64,000 bases of DNA from positions 186,001 to 250,000 of the forward strand of contig NZ_FWFV01000003.1 of assembly GCF_900172315.1 (NCBI RefSeq), read 5' to 3'. This document shows positions 42,662 through 50,170 of this stretch, piece after piece (positions within the stretch are counted from its first letter, which is position 1; each line of letters starts with the position of its first letter). The DNA is from Palleronia marisminoris (GTDB taxonomy: Bacteria > Pseudomonadota > Alphaproteobacteria > Rhodobacterales > Rhodobacteraceae). Position numbers and translations under genes: made by a program. The notes beneath the pieces are model-generated. The model saw only the letters and a list, made by a program, of their open reading frames with translations. It was not told where the DNA came from and did no database searches.

Positions 42662-44221
42662 TTAGTTTTTAATCCGCCAAAACTTGGATGTACCCTCGGA
42701 CATAGCCACAAGAGCATGGCGCTCTTCCGGAGCCAGATTCCGTTTCAATATCGAGTAGATGTCAGTGAGCACCACACGGCTACTTGATAAGTATCCATGT
42801 GCGAACCCCCCTAGCTCTAGATCGTTTACTAGAACGGTATCCATCCCCTTCAGTACGAAAGTGGGAGGCGTGATCCCAACTCTGGGGTAGCCGTGAAGCC
42901 ATCCAGAGGCTTTCAAAGCGTCGTCCATGTCAGAAACATACGATGTGACTCGCTTGCAGTGCTTGACTGCGTATTTTCCTTGATGCGGCATTATGGCAGT
43001 ATCAACGTCGGCTGCGGCCATGACGACCTGATTTATCTTTTTCAAAGTCGAGGTTTTCCCGTTCGCCAAAACTTCAAGAGCACCGATTAGACACCTACAT
43101 CCCATACTGTGAGCTATTACGTTCAGTCGGCCGGTGGCAGACTGTTCCGCAGCCTCGCCGATGAACTCCGCCAGATGATATTTGCTGGCTTCAGCAGAGG
43201 CTTCGTCCACGGTATACTTGAAAGGACTTCCCTTAGAAGGCCAGCTAAACAGTCCCATCCCCTGCCCGAGCCCCAGATCATATCCAATTTGAGCTGATCG
43301 CAGGACAGCTTCTTCAAAGTCGGTGTTGAACCCATGAATGAAAATCGTGAGGTGTGTGCGATCTTTCATGGATCTTGCAGTATCTCGGACGTAACGCCAG
43401 AAGAGATCGGCATCGAGGGAAATCAGGTGATCAAGGCGCAATCGGTCATCCTGCCTATTGATCAGCCTTTTCCACAAGGGTGAGCCCAGCGAGCCGATCC
43501 TATGCCCCTCTGGAACGATAACCTCGCAAACCCCATGAGAAATCTCCTTCGCAAGCTCACCCCCAAATCCAGTCAACTCACCTCTATTATAGAGTGGCCC
43601 TCTGTTCGTCGCGAAAAAAACGTCGTATCGATTCTTTCTGGTTTTCTTTACCGTGGATCCTTGCGGTTTCATCTCCCTAAACGTGCTAGTATCCCGGTCT
43701 CGGCCACTAATCACCTCTCGCGACAGGTAGTCGCTCCGGCTCGCGAATACATCTGCTCGCTGCGCCCGCAAACCTTGGATCTCACTCTCCGAAGCTTGAA
43801 TCGAAATTATGATCGCGCCCCCAACATCGGCACCGTCTAGCCGCAACCCAATCATGACTGTGTTCTCGAACAAACTATTTCGGAAGAACGAATTTTCGGC
43901 GTTCGCCCCGCGAAGGTTAGCGTCTTTGAAATCGGCCTCGGAAAAATTCGAAAGAGATAAATTAGATTCGGCCATATCGGCGCCACCAAACTTGGCCTTG
44001 TAAAAATTCAGGCCAGAAAGGTTCGCCCTCGAAAGGTTTGCCCCGGAGAGGTCAATCCCCTCGAAGTATCTAGACGTTTTTGGGGAGTCCCTAAAGTCGG
44101 GGGGGAGGTAGGCGAAAAAATTTAGCCCCGATAGGTCCGGTGAAAATTCAATCTTCTTCCTCCTGTAGTTCCACTTTTTCACTCCTTCCCTCAGCCACAT
44201 TGCGTGGTCGTCGTTGGCCAT
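42662..44221 (-). CDS. Pentapeptide-repeat / DUF900-like alpha/beta-hydrolase fusion protein
   Basis: A protein of 519 residues from the ATG at 44221, with GGGA about 7 bases upstream. An earlier ATG at 44293 lacks a ribosome site. Residues about 55-136 are pentapeptide repeats (IDLSGANLSRANLSGLNFYK, then ADFKDANLRGANAE), which fold as a right-handed quadrilateral helix. After a linker comes a DUF900-type hydrolase from about residue 195: YDVFFATNRGPL, the oxyanion region FIHGFNTDFEEAVLRSAQ, and the nucleophile elbow VIAHSMGCR (Ser near residue 372). There is no signal peptide. It stands alone in the element's AT-rich cargo zone. A role as a phage- or stress-triggered esterase effector is inferred from context only. 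Confidence 0.8.
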   Translation of the reverse strand: MANDDHAMWLREGVKKWNYRRKKIEFSPDLSGLNFFAYLPPDFRDSPKTSRYFEGIDLSGANLSRANLSGLNFYKAKFGGADMAESNLSLSNFSEADFKDANLRGANAENSFFRNSLFENTVMIGLRLDGADVGGAIIISIQASESEIQGLRAQRADVFASRSDYLSREVISGRDRDTSTFREMKPQGSTVKKTRKNRYDVFFATNRGPLYNRGELTGFGGELAKEISHGVCEVIVPEGHRIGSLGSPLWKRLINRQDDRLRLDHLISLDADLFWRYVRDTARSMKDRTHLTIFIHGFNTDFEEAVLRSAQIGYDLGLGQGMGLFSWPSKGSPFKYTVDEASAEASKYHLAEFIGEAAEQSATGRLNVIAHSMGCRCLIGALEVLANGKTSTLKKINQVVMAAADVDTAIMPHQGKYAVKHCKRVTSYVSDMDDALKASGWLHGYPRVGITPPTFVLKGMDTVLVNDLELGGFAHGYLSSSRVVLTDIYSILKRNLAPEERHALVAMSEGTSKFWRIKN

Positions 44222-44618
44222 TGATAGTTCCCACTTATGGTACGCCAGAACACCCTTCTCTTCATTGAAAGCTAAGCACAAGCCCCGCATCATTGTCGAT
44301 AATTTTGTTCATGTTTGGTAGGATGTAATCTACGACCTACAGCCAGCTGCTAGTCCGGGTATGATTAGCTCGGCCATGGCGCTCGGTCGGCGCCACAGAA
44401 GCTACTGCCGCCCGGGTAGGGCAACTGCCCAGCAACAAGGACTACGGAAGCATCGCCGTTTGGCGCGAATAGCAAGCCAGCAGCAGTCGTACCGAAATCC
44501 ACCGTCGCCTACAGTACGGCTCCGAACGGGGCCGCGATGTCTGGCTAAGTGAGATGCGCCTTGTTATCCACAATCTCGCCGCCTCGGCGTAAGTCTTCGA
44601 CAGCTTGTCAACTTCCCA
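44222..44618. other. 397-bp gap in cargo zone, no confident gene
   Basis: AT-rich sequence just left of the hydrolase start (44,225-44,330) probably holds its promoter. The rest has only short open frames without ribosome sites. It is also the downstream region of the leftward octapeptide-repeat gene; no clear terminator is seen. Confidence 0.4.
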
Positions 44619-45434
44619 TCAATCATCCTGCCTTGGGAGTAGACTCTTTGTTGTGAAGCCAATCCAATTACATGAAGTATCAAACTGGTTATACCCATTT
44701 GCGCCTGACTTCGCGAAGAACGCGACCCACCGCCCATTCGGGTTAAACATGTTAAAGTTATCACCCGCCGGCACACAGAATCCTACGAAGTTCGCGTCAG
44801 GGTCAAATTGCAATGAGACCTTTTCCCCCGCGCGCACAAAAAATCCTTCGGGACGTGCATCCAAGTTATATAAGAACGCGCCATTCCACGCACTGTTTCT
44901 CGCCGGATTGATCAGAGAATTTTTATTTGGGTCCAGCATGCTATTGCGGAGCGGATCGATCATCATGTTCCGATTAGGATCAATCATCATGTTGCGGCGC
45001 GGATCAATCATCGTATTTCTGCGCGGGTCGATTATCATATTCCGGTTTGGATCGATCATCATGTTCCGCTTCGGATCAATTATCGAGTTTTGTCGCGGAT
45101 TGATCATCCTATTTTTCCGGGGATCAAGATTAGGGGACACTGCGCGGAATCCGGCCGCTGAGTGACCTGTTCGACTATTCTGGCGAACCGCTAGGTCTAC
45201 TAAGAGCGCATATTCACCATCTTTGTTGCTCCCGAAAGAGAGAAAGACCCTTAGATCGCCCTGTTTGATCACGTGTAAGTTCCCCTCCAAACCGGAGAGT
45301 GAAGTCAGTTCTTTCTCCAGCGCAGAGCGAGATCCGTCTTTCAGTCTTTCAAGCACTGAAGCGAGAGATTGAAGCTCTTCGGAATCTAGAGTCGAAACCT
45401 TTTCGCTGAATTCAGGAGTAGCCACATATCTCAT
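44619..45434 (-). CDS. RelE-like N-terminal domain fused to ten octapeptide repeats; unknown function
   Basis: A protein of 271 residues in three parts. Residues 1-88 resemble a RelE/HigB-type toxin fold: helices with LQSLASVLERLKDG, then the strand run LHVIKQGDLRVFLSFGSNKD and YALLVDLAVR. Residues 103-182 are ten tandem 8-residue repeats of the form [ILM]-[DN]-P-x-[RKQ]-N-x-[MIL], for example IDPRRNMM. Residues 183-271 are aromatic- and Gly-rich, with three loose repeats (DPDANFVGFC, NPNGRWVAFF, DTSCNWIGFT). It overlaps the upstream 2-TM gene by 4 bases, so the pair is an operon. The repeat block could form a solenoid or filament. No family can be named. The toxin-like call for the N-terminus is by pattern only. 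Confidence 0.75.
   Translation of the reverse strand: MRYVATPEFSEKVSTLDSEELQSLASVLERLKDGSRSALEKELTSLSGLEGNLHVIKQGDLRVFLSFGSNKDGEYALLVDLAVRQNSRTGHSAAGFRAVSPNLDPRKNRMINPRQNSIIDPKRNMMIDPNRNMIIDPRRNTMIDPRRNMMIDPNRNMMIDPLRNSMLDPNKNSLINPARNSAWNGAFLYNLDARPEGFFVRAGEKVSLQFDPDANFVGFCVPAGDNFNMFNPNGRWVAFFAKSGANGYNQFDTSCNWIGFTTKSLLPRQDD
44889..45128 (-). repeat. Ten in-frame 24-bp coding repeats (octapeptide array)
   Basis: The DNA encoding residues 103-182 of the adjacent gene repeats every 24 bp, with synonymous and conservative changes between units, for example alternating GATCATCATGTTCCG-type segments on the plus strand. Several third-position differences show the units are old enough to have diverged and are kept by selection on the protein. 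Confidence 0.85.
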
Positions 45435-45823
45435 TTTAGGGCGTCCTTGATCTTCTGCATTGCGGCATCAAATTGCTCATAGTTCCCGTTGTCAATCTCC
45501 CTCTTGCTGGCTTCGATTTGCGCCGGAATCAGTTCACTGCGTGCGTATGCCATACAGTACTCGGCGTCTTGGAAGGCGCTGACGCTCGTTTCGTAGGAGT
45601 GCATATAACGGTGAAAAAGGAAGGTGAGGACGAGCACGCCCAGCAGGAGCCAAAACGAAACGGTGGAAGGGATCTCAAGCCACGCCATCCCCTCCGGTTT
45701 AGAAATCTCCGTGGCAAGCGTGCTCGTAAAAAACCCACCACAGATAGACAGTCCGAGTGAGATAAGGGTTTTCATGCTCGGGGACCGATAGATCCGCTTC
45801 CTTACCGATGAAAAGCTTGGCAT
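45431..45823 (-). CDS. Two-transmembrane-helix protein, partner of the octapeptide-repeat gene
   Basis: A protein of 130 residues. Hydrophobic helices lie at about 19-38 (TLISLGLSICGGFFTSTLA) and 51-72 (IPSTVSFWLLLGVLVLTFLF). A cytoplasmic-type helical tail follows, with FQDAEYCMAYARSELIPAQI and SKREIDNGNYEQFDAAMQKI. The start at 45823 has a GAG-type ribosome site; ATG 45775 (MKTLISLGLS) is an alternative. Small 2-TM proteins encoded directly before a toxin-like gene are common in membrane-acting defence modules. That parallel is an inference. Confidence 0.7.
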   Translation of the reverse strand: MPSFSSVRKRIYRSPSMKTLISLGLSICGGFFTSTLATEISKPEGMAWLEIPSTVSFWLLLGVLVLTFLFHRYMHSYETSVSAFQDAEYCMAYARSELIPAQIEASKREIDNGNYEQFDAAMQKIKDALK

Positions 45824-46217
45824 CTACTCGGCTCTTGCTGCTTACGATCTTTGGTGGTCTGATCTGGCACTGGATCTAGCGGCCTCCGGCTCTTCGCTCG
45901 AATATTCTGAAGAGGGTGGGAGGCCCAAACGACCACGGGACGGCGGATCAATCAACCCACTCACACGTGGCAAGCCCACAAGCTAGAGCGCTACCTGCAG
46001 CCTGACCCGGTACGCACTTCCCGACCATGTTTCTGACCTCGCCCGGCTGCCTTGCCGGATTCGCTGGCGGGTGCCCTGCCTCTTCCCCGTCATGGTGACG
46101 GCCCGCGTAGCGGGTGACCAGCAGGAAAGAGATTCTGTCCAGCAGCGACTCCAATAACGTGTCCAATAAGCCGCCGCGCCTGAATGATTCTCACTGTAAA
46201 ATCAATCACTTATGCGC
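45824..46217. other. 394-bp right end of the element
   Basis: No gene is seen. It should hold the promoter of the 2-TM/octapeptide operon (AT-richer near 45,825-45,860) and, at its right end, the doubled arm-type motif at 46148-46170 just before the attachment site. Confidence 0.5.
46148..46171 (+). repeat. Putative integrase arm-type sites, right end
   Basis: ACTCCAATAACG (46148-46159) and TGTCCAATAAGC (46160-46171) are 12-bp-phased copies of the motif found inside the left border (TGTCCAACAAG and TATCCAATAAGG), in the same orientation relative to the element map. They lie 47 bases from the attachment core. Confidence 0.55.
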
Positions 46218-46237
46218 TGGCGGAGGAGGTGGGATTC
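46218..46237. repeat. Right attachment site (attR), within intact tRNA-Ser
   Basis: The 20-bp sequence is identical to 30720-30739. It covers the CCA, the 3' acceptor strand and the T-stem of tRNA-Ser, so the element restores a full tRNA gene on integration. Confidence 0.9.
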
Positions 46238-46307
46238 GAACCCACGGGACGCTCTCACGCCCAACGGTTTTCAAGACCGCCGCAATCGACCACTCTGCCA
46301 CTCCTCC
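46218..46307 (-). tRNA. tRNA-Ser(TGA)
   Basis: A 90-base gene on the minus strand, including an encoded CCA. The acceptor stem GGAGGAG/CTCCTCC, the D-arm region GGCAGAGTGGTCGA, the anticodon loop CTTGAAA (anticodon TGA), a long variable arm (TGGGCGTGAGAGCGTCCC) typical of class II tRNA-Ser, and the T-loop GGGTTCGAATCCC are all intact. Its 3' end is the integration target of the adjacent element. Confidence 0.97.
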
Positions 46308-46475
46308 GGCGAATCCGGCTTACAGCCCTCGGGCGGCGGTGAAAAGAGCTTGGGGAACCGGGCGCAAGGCGGGAAGCGGCGCTTTTCAGGAGCAGGTGCC
46401 TTCTATATGTTCCCGGCAAGATGTTCCGGGCAAGACCGAACCGGCGCGCGCCGGTGGGCAGGACGAGGCAGGTAG

Positions 46476-47225
46476 ATGACACATCCCGGACGAGCGACGC
46501 ACCTTGCCGCACGCGTACTCCTCCTGTGCCTGGGCGTGCTCGCAGCAGGCTGCATTCGGGGCGGGGATGACGCGGCAGACTCGGGCCCCATTGCGACGCA
46601 ACGCCTGGTCGAACGCGACGTGGAGGCTCCCGAGATCTTCCAGACCACCGAGCGCGGGCTGTGGGACGGCAGGCCCTCGCTGGGGGGCGTCTGGGTGGCG
46701 CACCCCGACACGCAGGATCCCGAACGCGTGGTGATCCGCAACGAGGACACCGGCAGGTTCGTCATCGGCGCATTGTTCCGGAGGGACCGAGATGCCGCCG
46801 GCCCGGCCCTGCAGGTCAGCTCGGACGCAGCCGAGGCGCTCGGGATGCGGGCGGGTGAGCCGGCGACGCTGAACGTGACTGCCTTGCGCCGCGAGGATCC
46901 CGCCGTGGAGACGCCTCGCCCAGCAACCGAAGACACGCCCGCGGCGATCGTCGAGCCCGCCCCCGTCGCACCACCTCCACAGCCATCGACGCTGGACAGA
47001 CCGTTCATCCAGATCGGCATCTTCAGTCAGGAGTCGAATGCCAACGACACCGCCGAGGCGTTTCGCGATATCGGCGTCGCGCCGTCCGTCGAGAGGCAGA
47101 CCAGTTCGGGCAACACGTTCTACCGAGTGATCGTGGGACCGGCCGCGAACGAGACGGAACGCGACGCCCTTCTCGCGAAAGTGAAGGAAATGGGCTTCTC
47201 TGATGCGTATTTCATCGGCCAGTGA
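46476..47225 (+). CDS. SPOR-domain lipoprotein (RlpA-like)
   Basis: A protein of 249 residues with a lipoprotein signal (LLLCLGVLAAGC; lipidated Cys near residue 26). Residues about 60-135 form a domain resembling the double-psi barrel of RlpA (VVIRNEDTGRFVIGALFRRD, then VSSDAAEALGMRAGEPATL). After a Pro-rich linker comes a SPOR domain (FIQIGIFSQESNANDTAEAF to the C-terminus), which binds denuded septal peptidoglycan. It probably acts at the division site on the periplasmic face. It lies 34 bases before dacC, in keeping with cell-wall maintenance. Confidence 0.85.
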   Translation: MTHPGRATHLAARVLLLCLGVLAAGCIRGGDDAADSGPIATQRLVERDVEAPEIFQTTERGLWDGRPSLGGVWVAHPDTQDPERVVIRNEDTGRFVIGALFRRDRDAAGPALQVSSDAAEALGMRAGEPATLNVTALRREDPAVETPRPATEDTPAAIVEPAPVAPPPQPSTLDRPFIQIGIFSQESNANDTAEAFRDIGVAPSVERQTSSGNTFYRVIVGPAANETERDALLAKVKEMGFSDAYFIGQ

Positions 47226-47259
47226 TAGACCCGACCAAATTCCTGCCGGAGACCCTTCG

Positions 47260-48453
47260 ATGCTGATTATCCGCTGCCTCTACGCCTGCCTCGCCCTGCT
47301 TGTCGCGATGCCTGCAGCCGCGTTCGAGACTCAGGCCACCGCAGCCTATGTCTACGACCTGACCACCGACACCGTCCTGCTTGGAAAGAACCAGGACGAA
47401 CCCTTGCCGCCCGCGTCCATGTCCAAGCTGATGACGCTCAACATGCTGTTCGAGGCGCTCGAGGATGGCCGTGTCGACATGGACACGCGGTTCGGCGTGT
47501 CGACCCGTGCCAAGAGCATGGGCGGCTCGACCATGTTCCTGAACGAGCGCGACCGGCCGACGGTCGAAGAACTGATCCAGGGTATCGTCGTGATGTCGGG
47601 CAACGATGCCTGCGTGGTCGTGGCCGAAGGGCTCGCCGGGTCCGAAGAGGCGTTCGCGCAGCAGATGACCGACCGTGCGCGCGATCTCGGCATGATGAAC
47701 TCGACCTTCGCCAACTCGTCGGGCTGGCCGGATCCGAACCATCGGATGTCCGTGCACGATCTTGGCATCCTCGCGGAGCGGCTGATCGAGCACTTCCCCG
47801 AATATTACGGCTACTTCGCACAGAAGGAGTTCGCCTTCGACAACCGCGCCCCTTCGAACCGCTTCAACCGCAACCCGTTGCTCGACCTCGGGATCGGAGC
47901 TGACGGACTGAAGACCGGCCACACGTCCGAGGCTGGCTATGGCCTTGTCGGGTCGGCCGCCCAGGGCGACCGCCGCATCGTGTTCGTCATCACCGGGCTC
48001 GGCAGCACCGAGGCGCGGGCCGACGAGGCCGAGCGCATCGTCAACTGGGCCTTCCGCCAGTTCGTGCAGAAGACCATCGTGGAAGAGGGTGAAACGGTCG
48101 CCACCGCCGATGTCTGGATGGGCGAGGCCAAGAGCGTGAACCTCGTGACCGCCAGCGGGCAGTCGATGCTGGTCCCCGCGCTCGAGCAGGACCAGATCGA
48201 GGCCATCGCGACCTTCGTCGAGCCGTTGGTCGCCCCTGTCTCTAAGGGGGACGAGGTCGGCAGCCTGACCATCCAGATCGAAGGTCTGCCCAATCAGCAA
48301 GTGCCGCTGCTTGCCGCCTCGGACGTGGCCGAGGGTGGCTTCGGCCCGCGCCTCCAGGTTGCAGCGTCGGTTCTGTTCGCCCGGGCGATGGATCGGGCCA
48401 CCGGCGACGGTTCGACCACCGAGGAACCGATCGCCGAGACGCAGGCCGAGTGA
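47260..48453 (+). CDS. dacC: D-alanyl-D-alanine carboxypeptidase (PBP5/6 family)
   Basis: A protein of 397 residues with an N-terminal signal (IIRCLYACLALLVAMPAAAF). All three serine-peptidase motifs are present: SMSK (SxxK) near residue 52, SGN near residue 110, and KTG near residue 215. The C-terminal domain and an Ala/Thr-rich end follow, lacking an obvious membrane-anchoring helix. It trims the terminal D-Ala from peptidoglycan pentapeptides in the periplasm. GGAG lies 9 bases upstream of the ATG. The stop overlaps the next start (GTGA). The exact paralogue letter (dacA/dacC/dacF) is uncertain. Confidence 0.9.
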   Translation: MLIIRCLYACLALLVAMPAAAFETQATAAYVYDLTTDTVLLGKNQDEPLPPASMSKLMTLNMLFEALEDGRVDMDTRFGVSTRAKSMGGSTMFLNERDRPTVEELIQGIVVMSGNDACVVVAEGLAGSEEAFAQQMTDRARDLGMMNSTFANSSGWPDPNHRMSVHDLGILAERLIEHFPEYYGYFAQKEFAFDNRAPSNRFNRNPLLDLGIGADGLKTGHTSEAGYGLVGSAAQGDRRIVFVITGLGSTEARADEAERIVNWAFRQFVQKTIVEEGETVATADVWMGEAKSVNLVTASGQSMLVPALEQDQIEAIATFVEPLVAPVSKGDEVGSLTIQIEGLPNQQVPLLAASDVAEGGFGPRLQVAASVLFARAMDRATGDGSTTEEPIAETQAE

Positions 48454-49058
48454 CGGGACTCTTCCTCAGTTTCGAGGGGATCGACGGGTCCGGCAAATCG
48501 ACCCAGGCCCGGCGCCTGGCCAGCCACCTCGAGGATCTGGGCCGCGACGTTGTGCTCACGCGCGAGCCCGGCGGCTCGCCCGGCGCCGAAGAGATCCGGC
48601 GCCTCGTCCTTGAAGGCAACCCCGACCGCTGGTCGGCCGAGACCGAGCTTCTGCTCTTCACCGCCGCACGCCGCGACCATCTCGAGCGGTTGATCCGCCC
48701 GGCGGTCGCGCGGGGGGCGGTGGTGATCTCGGACCGGTTCGCCGACAGCACCCGTGTCTATCAGGGGGTGACGCGGGGCGATCTGCGCGGAACCGTGGAT
48801 GCGCTGCACGACGCGATCATCGGGGTCGAGCCCGACCGGACCTTCCTGATCGACATCGACCCCGAGGTGGGACTGCACCGCGCGCTCGCCCGGCGCGGAC
48901 AAGAAGAGCGGTTCGAGAGCTTCGGCGTCGAAATGCAGCAGCAGATGCGGTCCGCGTTCCTCGACCTTGCCGAACAGTCTCCGGAGCGCTTCGTCGTTAT
49001 CGACGGCAACCGCGACGCCGACAGCATCGCCCGCGACGTGATCGCCGCCCTGCCATGA
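48450..49058 (+). CDS. tmk: Thymidylate kinase
   Basis: A protein of 202 residues with P-loop FEGIDGSGKST near residues 8-18, the DR-x motif SDRFADSTRVYQG near 93, and the LID region RRGQEERFES. It converts dTMP to dTDP in the cytoplasm. The start is GTG, overlapping dacC by 4 bases, and the stop overlaps holB by 4. A dense core operon of this kind (dacC-tmk-holB-tatD) is common in Rhodobacteraceae. Confidence 0.95.
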   Translation: MTGLFLSFEGIDGSGKSTQARRLASHLEDLGRDVVLTREPGGSPGAEEIRRLVLEGNPDRWSAETELLLFTAARRDHLERLIRPAVARGAVVISDRFADSTRVYQGVTRGDLRGTVDALHDAIIGVEPDRTFLIDIDPEVGLHRALARRGQEERFESFGVEMQQQMRSAFLDLAEQSPERFVVIDGNRDADSIARDVIAALP

Positions 49059-50167
49059 GCGACCCGGACCCCTACGAGCCCGACCGTGTCGAGGGCGTTC
49101 CCCACCCGCGCCACACGCACCGCCTATACGGGCAGGAGGCCGCAGAGCGCGCCCTGCTCGATGCTTACGCGTCGGAAAAGATGCACCACGCCTGGCTTCT
49201 GACCGGGCCGCGGGGTGTGGGCAAGGCGACGCTGGCCTGGCGCATCGCCCGGTTCCTGATCGCCGACCCCGCGGCCGGTGGCATGTTCGGCGGGCCGGAA
49301 ACCCTCGACCTCCCGCCCGATCACCCGGTTGCCGCGCGCGTGGCGGCCTTGTCCGAGCCGCAGCTGTTCCTCATGCGCCCAACCCGCTCGGACACGGGGA
49401 CCGAGCGGCGCGACATCACCGTCGACGTGGCGCGGGGGCTGCGGGATTTCCTGCACCTGTCCTCGACCGACGGCGGGCGGCGCGTGGTGATCGTGGACGC
49501 CGCTGACCAGCTGAACACTCAGGCCGCCAACGCGATCCTCAAGCAGGTCGAGGAACCGCCCGCCCGCACGACCTTCCTGCTGGTCTGCCACGCCCCTGCC
49601 CGACTTCTGCCCACAATCCGCTCGCGCTGCCGCACCCTCGCTTGCCATCCCCTTGGCGGCGCCGACCTGGCCGAGGCGATCGCCGCCGCCGGGCTGGACC
49701 CGCAGATCGAACCGCCGGCGCTGCAACAACTCGCCTCGGGCTCGGTCGGCGAGGCTGCGCGCCTTCTGCAAGAGGATGGGCCGGCGATCTATGCCGACCT
49801 CGTGGCGCTGGCCAGGACGCTGCCGGACATGGACCGCGGACGACTTCTGAAGCTGGCGAACGGGCTGGCGGGCGCGGCCGGTCGGAACCGGATGGACACG
49901 CTCGTCCGGCTGATCGAGCTGCTGCTGGCTCGACTTGCCCGCGCCGGTGCCGGCCTTTCCCCCGAGGCAGAGGCGACGAAGGGCGAGGCCGAGATGTTGG
50001 CCCGCCTCGCGCCGCACCCCGCCGCGGGACGGGCATGGGCGCATCTCAGCCAGGAGGTCTCGGCCCGGTTGGGCCACGGGCGGGCAGTCAACCTTGACCC
50101 CTCTGCGCTGGTTCTAGATACCGGCCTCAAGATCAACGAGACGGGCCGCCAGATCCTGCGCGGCTAG
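49055..50167 (+). CDS. holB: DNA polymerase III subunit delta'
   Basis: A protein of 370 residues with a P-loop ATPase-like domain: GPRGVGKATLAW near residue 50, VVIVDAADQLNTQAANAILK (Walker B-like) near 150, EEPPARTTFLLVCHAP, and the SRC motif IRSRCRTLAC near 190. The delta' subunit is part of the clamp loader that places the sliding clamp on DNA. It overlaps tmk by 4 bases and is followed 3 bases later by the TatD gene. Confidence 0.93.
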   Translation: MSDPDPYEPDRVEGVPHPRHTHRLYGQEAAERALLDAYASEKMHHAWLLTGPRGVGKATLAWRIARFLIADPAAGGMFGGPETLDLPPDHPVAARVAALSEPQLFLMRPTRSDTGTERRDITVDVARGLRDFLHLSSTDGGRRVVIVDAADQLNTQAANAILKQVEEPPARTTFLLVCHAPARLLPTIRSRCRTLACHPLGGADLAEAIAAAGLDPQIEPPALQQLASGSVGEAARLLQEDGPAIYADLVALARTLPDMDRGRLLKLANGLAGAAGRNRMDTLVRLIELLLARLARAGAGLSPEAEATKGEAEMLARLAPHPAAGRAWAHLSQEVSARLGHGRAVNLDPSALVLDTGLKINETGRQILRG

Positions 50168-50170
50168 GAT

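Larger units (their letters stand above)
30720..46237. mobile_element. 15.5-kb integrative element inserted in tRNA-Ser(TGA)
   Basis: The two ends share the same 20 bp (30720-30739 and 46218-46237), which is the 3' terminus of the intact tRNA-Ser gene at the right border. Inside the left end is a tyrosine integrase gene. The element also has a primase-helicase, a serine resolvase, a block of small unknown genes and several cargo genes, and it is visibly AT-richer than the surrounding chromosome, above all at 41.3-45.8 kb. No capsid, tail, terminase or conjugation gene is seen. It therefore resembles a phage satellite or an integrative element that is mobilised by others. Confidence 0.9.

Noticed and set aside
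44889-45128. Regular 24-bp repeats that could suggest a CRISPR array
   Set aside because: The repeats are back to back without spacers, in frame, and encode an octapeptide array within one gene; no cas genes are near.
44605-45165. Plus-strand open frame with FRLGSIIM-like repeats
   Set aside because: It is the antisense reading of the octapeptide repeats. The minus-strand frame has a ribosome site, operon coupling and better domain structure.
30740-46217. Classification of the element as a complete prophage or conjugative element
   Set aside because: No capsid, portal, terminase, tail, lysis, relaxase or type IV secretion gene was found in the 15.5 kb.
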